The position numbers and the translations under genes are program-made. A model generated the notes under the pieces. It was given only the letters and a program-made list of their open reading frames with translations. It ran no database searches and had not been told where the DNA came from. 64,000 bases of DNA from Gliomastix tumulicola (lineage: Eukaryota; Ascomycota; Sordariomycetes; Hypocreales; Bionectriaceae), in contig BCHX01000005.1 of the NCBI GenBank assembly GCA_001599755.1, forward strand, positions 3,096,409-3,160,408. Direction: 5' to 3'. Shown here one piece after another: positions 20,421 through 29,846 of the stretch (its first letter is position 1; every line of letters begins with the position of its first letter).

Positions 20421-21423
20421 ATGTTCGCCCGTCTCGCCCTCGGGGCCCTCGCCCTGGCCTCCTCGGCCCTCTCCCAGTCCTGCAACGGCTCCCCCGAGCT
20501 CTGCGGCCGCCGCTACAGCGAGGTGACCTTCGCGGCCGCCCACAACGCGGCCTTTGTCGGCCGTGGCCCCTCCCACAACCAGTTTGAGTACCCGGAGGCC
20601 GGCCTCGCGCAGGGCATCCGCTACTTCACGACGCAGGTGCACATTGAGGACGGCGAGATCCGCCAGTGCCACTCAGACTGCTTCCTGCTCGACGTCGGTC
20701 ACTTCTCCGAGATCCTCGTCTCGCTCAAGACGTGGATGGACCGCAACCCGCGCGACGTGGTCACGCTGCTCGTGACCAACGGGGACGACAACATCCTCAT
20801 CGAGGAGTTTGTGCCCGTGTTTGAGCAGACGGGGGCCGATCAGATTGCGTTCCGGCCCGGCGGGAATCTGGGGCTGAATGACTGGCCGACGCTGGGGGAG
20901 ATTATCGACAGTGGGAAGAGGCTGGTTGTGTTTATGGGTGCGTCCTCACTTGAAACCTTTCTCTTGTGTGGGGGAGAGAACGTAACAACCTGATGTGCTG
21001 ACCTGACAACCAGACTACAACGCGGACCTTAACAAGGTGCCCTACATCATCCCCCAGTTTGACCACTACGTCGAGACGCCCTTCAGCCCGACCAAGAACA
21101 ACTTCTTCAACTGCGATGTTGATCGTCCGAATGCGGGCGGCAGCGCCAACAACCGCATGATCTTTGCCAACCACAACCTCAACCTGAACATCGCCGGCAT
21201 CCTGATCCCTGACCAGGGCGCCGCCGCTAACACCAACTCTGTGGCCAACATCAAGCAGCAGACGGATCTTTGCGTGAGCAAGCACGGGCGCAACCCGAAT
21301 GTCGTCATGGTGAGTACGATGCTTCATAGACTGTGTAAGAGAAATAGTGCTAACTCGGGACAGCTTGATTGGGTGTCTGTTGGTCAGGTCATCGCCGCTC
21401 AGAACCAGCTGAATGGGCTGTGA
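20421..21423 (+). CDS. Secreted PLC-like phosphodiesterase
   Basis: Three exons: 20421-20937, 21014-21309 and 21364-21423, with introns of 76 and 54 nt (GTGCGT and GTGAGT donors, GCTGAC/GCTAAC branch sites, CAG acceptors); 290 aa. A signal peptide covers residues 1-19. The fold matches the TIM-barrel PLC-like phosphodiesterase superfamily: FAAAHNAAF holds the first active-site-type His, IRYFTTQVHIEDGEIRQCH the following strand and second His region, and TWMDRNPRDVVTLLVTN the conserved core. Fungal members are secreted, mostly uncharacterised, and related to PI-PLC X domains without the calcium-binding EF hand or C2 modules. The second intron is 18 codons without a stop, so retention would be translated. 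Context is CACCATG. Confidence 0.85.
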
Positions 21424-21606
21424 TGGAGTGTATGACCGTCATGTGTGATGAGATGGATGATTGACCTGACTGTATATAGGACGAGAGGGATGAATTATAT
21501 ATAGCATATGAAACGATTTGAATATACGAAACTACTTGCAGAACCAGCACTCTATCTCACTCTGACTCATGAGTGAAGACGTAGAAGACACAAGTCTTCT
21601 CTTCTC
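21424..21606. other. Convergent 3' region
   Basis: AT-rich spacer where the PLC-like gene and the alcohol dehydrogenase gene end towards each other. No gene. Confidence 0.5.
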
Positions 21607-22863
21607 TCAGTTGACGAGAACATATCTGAACCGCGACTTTCCGTCCGCCTGATCGACAATGGCCTGGTTTGCCTCAGCCATCGGGCGCACCTCAACCCAC
21701 GGCTTGATCTGGTAGTCAGCCGCGAGCTGCAGCATCTCGGCAATCTCATCCGGGCTGCCGGCACACGAGCCAGCCACGCTGCGGCGCTGCCTGAAAAGCC
21801 AGCCCGGGTGGAAGGACCACGTATTCTCGGGGGCACCGACCTGCACAAGCGTGCCCTCCATGCGAAGAAGGCCGAGGTACTCCTGCAGGGGCAGCTAGAC
21901 AGTATCTTGTCAGTAGGAGGACTGCCATATCAGGAAGATGGGGACTCACATTGTGGCCAGAGACCGTCGAGATGATGAGGTCAAAGTGCCGCTCCCACTG
22001 CTTCTCCCACGCCTCGTCGTCATCCGTCGCGATATAGGCATCACACCCCAACGCCAGCGCATCCGCCCTCTTCTCCGCCTTCCGCGAGATGCCCACAACC
22101 TCATCCGCGCCCATCGCCTTCGCAAACAGCACACCAAAATGGCCCAGTCCTCCCACACCCAAGATGGCCACCCTCTTCCCGGGCCCCGCGCCCCAATGCT
22201 TCAGCGGCGAGTACACCGTGATGCCGCCGCACAGCATCGGGGCCGCGAACTCGGGTGCCAGCCCAACGGGGATCTTGAAGACGAACCGCGAGGGCGCGCG
22301 GTGGAAGTTGGCGTGTCCGCCCTGCGAGCGGGTGCCGTTGTGGTGCACGGCGTTGTACGTCTCGACGAGGCCCGGGCAGTAGACCTCTAGGCCGTGCTCG
22401 CACTCGTGGCAGGGACCTGCGCGCGACTGGCACGAGTCCGACTGGGCGCCGACGCCGACGAGGTCGCCTGGCTGGATGCCGCCGACGGCCTGGGAGCCGA
22501 CGCGGACGGCGATGCCCACGATCTCGTGACCGACGACGATGGGGTACTTGGTGTTGCCCTGCGGGGAGAGACACGGGAGTTGTCAGTGGCTGTGTACGAA
22601 GACCCCCCGGGTATAGAATGTCTTGGGTATAAAAGGGTCTTGGGTATAGACTGTCAGGGACCCGGAGACTCATGACTCACCCAGCCGTTGCGCAGCATGT
22701 GCACGTCACTCCCGCAGACGCTGCTGTGCGTGACCTGGATGTCGACGTCCGTCTCCTCCCAGGCCTTGGGCTCGAACGCGCCCCAGGTCATGTTCCCCTG
22801 GGCAGCCCCGACGTCGTGGCCGACCCAGCCCTGCCACCTGTTGTTGGTGTCCGCGGAAGCCAT
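21607..22863 (-). CDS. Zinc alcohol dehydrogenase, cinnamyl/ADH6 type
   Basis: Exons 22681-22863, 21950-22558 and 21607-21894, with introns of 122 and 55 nt; 359 aa. This group of medium-chain dehydrogenases reduces aldehydes to alcohols, usually with NADPH. Catalytic zinc ligands are Cys50 in SSVCGSDVH and the His-Glu of VVGHEIVG. The NADP(H) loop is GVGGLGHFGV, followed by GISRKAEKR, where Ser-Arg-Lys suits NADPH. Four structural-zinc Cys are present, but spacing is C-x6-C-x2-C-x7-C instead of the usual x2-x2-x7, so a small insertion sits between the first two. ATG 22863 begins at the expected distance from the zinc motif; further upstream codons look like leader. The first intron holds a short tandem repeat, listed separately. 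Confidence 0.92.
22609..22655. repeat. Three-copy tandem repeat in an intron
   Basis: Three 14-17 nt units beginning GGGTATA and mostly ending in TCTT/GTC follow one another inside intron 1 of the alcohol dehydrogenase gene, which explains the greater length of that intron (122 nt against 55). Confidence 0.75.
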
Positions 22864-24955
22864 CGCGGCGGGGGATACAGACGCGCAGATGCCCGGGAGT
22901 ATGCTTAAGCAGTATGGATTCAGTTTGGCGGTGCCTTTGCAAGGCGGGCAGAACGATGGTGCGGTTGATGCTGAGTGTGCTTGCTGAGAACGAAGAAGGG
23001 GCAGAGGAAAAAGGGGGGAGGACAGCCTCCTTTTATCCTCGAGTCTCTGCTCGTGTTGAGGCACGGATGGCATCATGTTGGTGCTGCTGCCTTGTCGAAA
23101 GCCCGTGAACGTATATTACAAATGACCCTTGTCCATCTCTGCTTGAAGCATCTCTGTGCGTCATGATGCCCCCGGCCGACACGGTCTCGACGTCACGAGA
23201 CGAGGCGTCCCCCTCGACATCTCTGCTTGGCCATTGGCAATGTTTCCATATCGAAGACGATCGAACAGTCACCGCCAACACACCAAAGACGCAAAATAGA
23301 TTGGGTGGCTGAAGATGCGCAGCGCGGCCTCCTGCAAGACAGAGGCCATCCCAGCAAACGGGCAAGTATTCACGATAGCCTCGCCAACACCCATCGAGGC
23401 ACACACCCACCTTTATTCTGCCTGGCCCTCCTCCTCCCTGTGGCACGGACCTTTCTAGGCGCACAGCTAGCCGCGACCCTCTTTCTTTTTCCCTTTACGG
23501 CGCGTCGTTCATGCAGGACACGAGCAATCTGGCAGAATGGGCAACTAAACGAGAGATGGGACAGGTGTTGGTCTGACAAATGGGCAACCCACGGGGACGG
23601 ATAGCAAGAACATCTTGGGAAGGCCAGGCAGCCGATCGACCAGATCGTATAGACGCGGATGGTAGAGCTGCCGATTGGCTGGAGGAGACTGGACGCGAGG
23701 GATTCGTGAGTCACCGTGCGCCTGTATTGGATGTGGCCCCGGGGCAAAGCGGCCTGCGCGGAGGAGTGACGGGCCGAATGTGAAGCCTGGGGATCGATCA
23801 ATATTTCCTGACCGGGCTACCTCATCATTGCAATTGACGTCTGGGCATGTGTGTTTTGACGGTGTTGAAGAGCAGAGTACGAGTAGGCAGAAAGCGACGA
23901 CGCTAGGCAGGATTGGTTTTATTGGCTGGGCATTGTGACTGACGCCATCCTTCAATATCTCAATCAGATAAGATGCTTCGCCTCTGTCGCTTGGAAGAAA
24001 GGGAGAGCATCGCCCTCTAAATTGAGTCACGCCGGATCTCAATCTCTGGCTGGAGATACCAGCATTGGGGTTTATTGCCGTCCATTGTCGAGACGTGTCA
24101 CTCAGTCTTTGCCGACTCGCCTCATCGTGGTGAAAAGCCTAGCATCGCAAGCGAGAGAACCGCCTGCTCGAAGAACCGGTTTTACCCCCAGCAGCATCAG
24201 AGACATGGTGTGGTGGTTCTCCCACCACCAGGACGCCTTGTGACCAGCCAGCACACGCCCAGCATTCACATGCTTCCAGCCCAGTGATCGGCCCAACTGG
24301 GCACAAAGACGGCAGCGAATCTGGAGTGGCGACGGAATGCCAGGCTTAACCAGGCGAAGACAGCGCTGATTGTCACGCAATTGCGCGTACGCTAACACTC
24401 TGACTGGCGGCCCGTCTGTGAGCGCACGTCGCCTCGTCATGTTTGCTGTTCGAGGTTGGACACGCTGCTCGAGCCTTATCAGGCCTATTTTCAGCTGCAG
24501 CGCCTGAATTCCTCCTCTGCTATTGGCCTATCGGCGCCGTTGGTACCTGCTCAGGTCCACTGAGCCCCCTAAGCTACAAGGGATCGGCGGACAGGTGACA
24601 GAAATTTAGGTGACACAACAATGGAAATACGGGCCCACGACGACCTGCTATTTGTATCCCCCCACCTTCGGCGTCCAGTGGAGTGCTGTGGAGGGGACCA
24701 CAGACTCGCACAGAAGCTCAGTGAAGGTCAGTGACCTCACCGGCAATGTCTCGTTTTCGTCACCTCCACCTCACGCCCAAACCCGTGGCCCAGCACTCTC
24801 TACTTCCTCCTCCTCCTCCCACCTCCCAACCTCACGCCACATCTCGCCTTCTGCGCCTCATCTCTGAGCTTCGTGAAGATACCCGGCGCCCTCTTATCGC
24901 GTAGCATTCTATTTTTTCCAGCCTCGCACCGACTCGCAGCACCTTTTCGCCCGCC
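22864..24955. other. Long divergent intergenic region
   Basis: About 2.1 kb between the alcohol dehydrogenase (minus) and the Pom33-like gene (plus). Several frames of 60-160 codons occur, but none has a domain, a good start or splice sites. The 24700-24900 part is CT-rich, consistent with the leader of the downstream gene. Confidence 0.45.
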
Positions 24956-26249
24956 ATGGCTCCCGCACCGAACCCCAACCTCCCGCTGCAAGAGCGGCTA
25001 CTGGCCCTGGCCAAAACGCTCCAGTGTACGTGGTCTCTTCCCACCTGGTCCCCGTCGACGCTGCCCTGCAAGCACGCTCAAACTCGCGATGTTTGAGCCT
25101 GCTCTGGTCGCGCGGCATGGGCGGTCGACGGGTTTGCTTCAGTCATGCTGACATTTCTACACAGTTGCGTGGTTTGCCGGGTACGTCGTCCTGCCAGCCC
25201 AGCCCCTCGCTAGCTCGCCCACCGCCTTTATGCCCCCCTCCCCATTTCGAACTCCCCCTCTCTTGCGCATGACGCCTTGCAGTCTCGTGCCCTAGTCCGC
25301 GCGGGCAGCTCCCGTCGCCCACGCACGACAGCTGGCGGAGCTGGCGCCGCTCGCTGCCTTGACTTATCTATGTACCCTTTGCTGTGCAGACGAAGCTGAC
25401 GTGTAGCTTCTCCCCCGCAGACACCTGACCCTTATCCTCACGACATTCCGGTACTTCCTGTCATGGATCCGATTCAACTACTATGGCGGCGTGGCCCAGT
25501 TTTCCTACCGAACGTCGTTCGCCGCCGCCGCGCTCACGTACGGAATCGTCGTCTACAAGACGCAGCGAGCTCGCGCCAGGACCGGGGCCAAGCCCGCCGG
25601 CGCCCTCGGCCAGCTGGCTGACGAGAACATCCAGTACCTTCGTGCGTTACCGCCCTCCGGCCCTTGCCTGTTCTGGCTGGCCTGTTTTTGCTAACCTGGT
25701 GGTTGATATTCTGCAGTCCTGGCCCTCCTGTGGCTGTTCTCCCCCCAGTACCCCCTCGCCCTGCTGCCCTACTCGGTCTACTCGGTCTTCCACGTGGCCA
25801 CCTACACGCGCGCCAACCTGATCCCGGCCATCGCCCCGGCCCCGGCCGCCCCCGGCGACGGCCCGAAGCCCAAGACGACCAACCCCTGGGCCGACAAGAT
25901 CGGCGTCTTCGTCAAGGAGTACTACGACGCGTCCATGTCGGTCGTGTCCTCCCTCGAGATCCTCCTCTGGGTCCGCGTCCTCTTCTCCGCCGTCCTCTTC
26001 CAGCGCCGCTCCTGGATCCTGCTCGGCCTGTACACCGCCTTCCTCCGCGCCCGCTTCTCCCAGAGCAGCCACATCCAGAACTCCTTCTCCCTGCTCGGCG
26101 CCCGCGTGGACTCGCTCGTCGGCGCCCAGGGCACGCCCCCCGCGGCCAGGCAGGTCTGGGACGGTGTCAAGAACGGCGCCGCGCAGTTCACCGATGCCAC
26201 GGACATCAGCAAGTACACCCAGGGCGGGCCTGCCAAGAAGACCTCGTAA
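24956..26249 (+). CDS. POM33: Pom33/TMEM33-type nuclear pore and ER membrane protein
   Basis: Four exons: 24956-25025, 25165-25180, 25421-25641 and 25717-26249; introns of 139, 240 and 75 nt; 279 aa. Exon 2 is only 16 nt, coding F-A-W-F-A with split codons at both ends, and all four phases agree. The family (yeast Pom33/Per33, animal TMEM33) are multi-span ER proteins that help distribute nuclear pores. Visible features are hydrophobic segments around LTLILTTFRYFLSW, YRTSFAAAALTYGIVVY, LLALLWLFSPQYPLALLPYS (family signature region) and VSSLEILLWVRVLFSAVLF. A Pro/Ala linker (IAPAPAAPGDGPKPK) is followed by the conserved NPWADKIGVFVKEYYD. The C-terminus is polar and Lys-rich. Start context is CCGCCATGG. 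Confidence 0.88.
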
Positions 26250-27404
26250 GGGGGAGGTGTGCCCTCCCGCAGCCAAGTGGGAGTGAGGCCGAGCCGAGGG
26301 AGACCAGCCACAGAACGCGGCGGGGTCTGAGGTTACAGTGTGCGAGGAGCAAAAGGGGCCGCGGCCGGGCATGGTGTTATATCGGCATTGGCTGGATCAA
26401 TGATCGCGACTTGGTGACAAACACCAGGGCGCAATGGCGGAGTGGAAGGGGCGCAGTTGTCACAGGGTTTCGACTATGATCGCGACACAGCCCCCCTGGG
26501 AGTCTTACGAATTACCAGAGTACCTATAGATACACATGGGTTACCAACGAATGATGGATGAAGGGGCTGGACGGGTCGGAAGGGAACGGGAAAGAACACG
26601 GCAGGCGGTGGGATGTGGTATTTGATTTTCAGGCATTGTGATTTTTACGAAGCAGAGGCTGAAGCTGGGATGGTGACGGGCTGTGGTTTTCTTTTTGGTG
26701 GGGGTTCTCAACCTGTTTCAGTAGGCTGGTGTTTGGTTGGTTTACATAGCCTTCATTTTTCCAGGACCGCACGGCAAACATTGAGTTATCAACCTATACC
26801 AGTTCCTGTGACCTCAGCGAGCTGTGTCGTCTAACTAGCAGTAGCTCTGGCCTGAGATTTGGAATTGTCTTGTCGCTGATATCAGTAAAAGAGGGTCCAT
26901 CAGATCATGACGTCGGTGGGGTTTTTCAGTTTGGGAGGTTTTTGTCCTGGGCGGATGGCGCTAATCCGCTGGAAATGTGGCAGCCACAGCCCACCTGCCC
27001 CTTCCACGATTTGCGACTGCGGCGAGGCCCTTCTTGAATCTTAGTCCCGTTCTTTTTTTCTTGTGTGTTGCATCCATCTCCCTGATCTCTGCACTGTCAC
27101 GCTGTCTTGGCCTGCAGCTGCTGGGAGCCGCATTTTTTTTTCTCCTTTTATTTCCCCTTCGCCAAGCCAGTCCCGCGAGAGGCCTCCCTGTCATACGCGG
27201 CGCTTGGGTTCCCAGTCCCCTGATATACCCCTCGTCATACACCCATCGATCGGCCTGCGATTTATTAGCCAGCCGAGCGCTATCATCCGAGACTCCCCCA
27301 CGAGGCCGGGACCTCGATCACCTGTCGCCTCCCTTTCGTTGTTTTACTTACGCCTTCCCAACTCTCGCTCACGTGCCTGTCTGTCTGTCGCTGTTGGACG
27401 AGAC
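26250..27404. other. Intergenic / promoter region
   Basis: Between two plus-strand genes. The last ~400 nt are pyrimidine-rich and likely form the promoter and leader of the PTEN-like gene. The open frames there are short and lack support. Confidence 0.45.
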
Positions 27405-29318
27405 ATGGCGTACCTTCTAAGACAGATCGTCGCGGGGCCGAGGAGCCGCCATCCAGAGGCTGATCTGGATCTCTGCTACGTGACGGACCGCATCGTCGCG
27501 ACGTACGACCCAACTTTCCCTTTCTCATGAGATAGCACCCCGCTGACCTAGACTCCCTCCCTTGGCAGATCCGGCCCGTCAAACACATACCCGCAGCGCG
27601 CGTACCGAAACCCGCTCGACCAGGTCGTCAAGTTCCTCGACTCGAAGCACGGCGAGGAATGGGCCATCTGGGAGTTCCGCGCCGAGGGCACCGGCTACCC
27701 GGACGAGGCCGTGTACGGCCGCGTGCGACACTACCCCTGGCCGGACCACCACCCGCCGCCGTTCCGCCTCGTGCCCATGATCATGGCGAGCATACGGAAC
27801 TGGCTGCACGGGGGCGAGCTGCACGACCCCCCGGATGGGAGCTCGCCTGTGACGGCCGACGCCGAGACGATCGCGAAGAGGAAGGAGAGCAGGGTCGCCG
27901 TCGTGCACTGCAAGGCGGGCAAGGGGCGCAGCGGGACCATATGCTGCAGCTACCTCATCTCGGAGGAAGGGTGGAAGCCGCAGGACGCCATCGACCGGTT
28001 CACGGAGCGGCGGATGAGGCCGCAGTTCGGCGCGGGCGTGTCGATCCCCTCGCAGGTCCGCTGGCTGAGCTACATTGAGCGGTGGACGCAGGGCGGGAAG
28101 CGGTACATCGACCGGCCGATCGAGATCGTCGAGATTCATATCTGGGGACTACGCAACGGCGTCAAGTGCGATGTCGAGGGGTATGTGGACGAGGGCAAGA
28201 AGATCCACGTGTACCACACGTTCAAGCGGGACGAGAGGCACGTGGTCGAGGGCGACGCGCCCGAGGGTCTCGGCCTGACGGACATCATGTGGGAGCTTGC
28301 GGGCTACGGCACGAAGCCGGACCGGAACCTCGACGCCGGACCGACGGGTAACGTAACGGGCGCCGAGGACGGTGGGCTCAAGAAGAAGCCCAGCCTTAAG
28401 AAGAAGTCCACACTGATCAGCGTGGCCTCGGCTGCCGGCGCCCACAAGGTCGAGAAGATTAAGAATAAAGCCGCGACCAAGTTCGGCTCAAGCGAGCCGC
28501 CATACGACAACACGTCAACCCCGTCGTCGTCAGAGGAAGACGAGCCCGGTGGTATGGCAGTCATCCTGAAGCCCGAGCAGCCGATCCTCATTCCGCACAG
28601 CGACGTCAACATCTCCTTCGAGCTGCGGAATCGCGTCCAGAAGAATCTGGGCATGACCATGGTGACGGCCGTCGGCCACGTCTGGTTCAACCCATACTTT
28701 GAGGGCAGAGGCCCCGAGCAGGATAACAAGCCCAACGAGAGCGGCGTGTTTTCCATCGAGTGGGAAGCCATGGACGGGATCAAGGGGACTAGTAGGAAGG
28801 GATCGCGTGCGCTTGATCGGATGGCTGTCGTGTGGCGTGTTCCTACCCATGAGGGCCCTGAGATTGAAGTCGGCGAGGAGGTCGACGAGCCCGAGGAGGG
28901 CAAGCCGGTGCCGCAGATGAAGGCGGCTGATTGGAAGGGCGCTGACGCCCGACTGGTCGATCCGCAGAGAACACTGGGTCTGCGGGAGCAGCGGCCAGAG
29001 AGTGCCGACATCAGCCAGGCCAGCAGCATCCAGAGCTTCCTCATGGGGCCGTCCAAGACGGCAGCCGACAAGGCCAAGGACTCCGGCAGCGAGTACGACT
29101 ATGAGAATGACGAGTCGATCCAGGGCGTCAAGCGCAGCGGCCCGCACGGGGAGCGATGGTCCGAGGATGAAGAACCCTCAGGCGACAGCAAGCAGGCTTC
29201 ATCAGCCGAGAAGAAGAAGCCTGACGAAGCATCCCGGGCAGCTGATCTGCTCGAAAATCCCGACACTGCGGACGGGACGACGAAGGCTGGCACGACGGAG
29301 GTGGTGCCCAAGAAGTGA
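27405..29318 (+). CDS. TEP1: PTEN-like phosphoinositide phosphatase
   Basis: Exons 27405-27502 and 27569-29318 with a 66-nt intron (GTACGA...GGCAG) that restores the frame; 615 aa. The N-terminus matches PTEN (DLDLCYVTDRIVAT, then YRNPLDQVVKFLDSKH), and the P-loop is HCKAGKGRSG with Cys147, the PTEN-specific lysines at the second and fifth positions kept. PTEN-type enzymes remove the 3-phosphate from PIP3. A C2-like region follows (VEIHIWG...). Between about residues 355 and 400 there is a Lys/Ser-rich insertion, and the last ~170 residues are acidic, Lys-rich and probably disordered (SEYDYENDESIQ, SEDEEPSGDSKQ). Fungal orthologues are often extended like this. It could regulate membrane phosphoinositides at septa or during growth, by analogy with TEP1. 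Confidence 0.9.
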
Positions 29319-29846
29319 TGTGTTTCTTTTTATCATTAATCATAGACGTCTGATGAGTACACGGCCGCTCAAATGGGTGTTTTTCTCTGCTTTGGTTTTT
29401 GGATATCATACAGATGTTAATGAATAACGGGCTGGATGATTGGAGGGTTGTCAAAGAGGGTGTGGTTGCATATGCTCGTTCCGACGCGCGTCAGCTCCAG
29501 CTTTGTGTTACGGACAATGAGACTTGTATTATGAGAAACAGTACTACTAGTAATCTGCTCGTTATCATGTCTGAGAAAGTCTGCAGGTGAATGAGTTATA
29601 ATGCTAAATAGCCACAGGAAATATCACCTGGTCGAGGGGAGTCATGATGGGAAATATATGTGAGCGACAAGACGTGATTGATGCATTACAGCAGTCCTAC
29701 GTAGTGGTCATGGGCGTCTATATCTATCCAAACAACGTCGCCTCCTACTTTTCATCGTTCTATGTGAGCCCTTGAAGGAGTCCTGTCCTTTTTTACTCGT
29801 AAAATCTTAATGATGTATCACAAATGAAACCAAAAAACAAATGAAA
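29319..29846. other. Convergent 3' region
   Basis: AT-rich DNA between the 3' ends of the PTEN-like and RG-repeat genes. No gene seen. Confidence 0.5.

Noticed and set aside
23545..24042. 165-codon minus-strand open frame in the 22.9-24.9 kb spacer
   Set aside because: No recognisable domain and no supporting start context; treated as chance.
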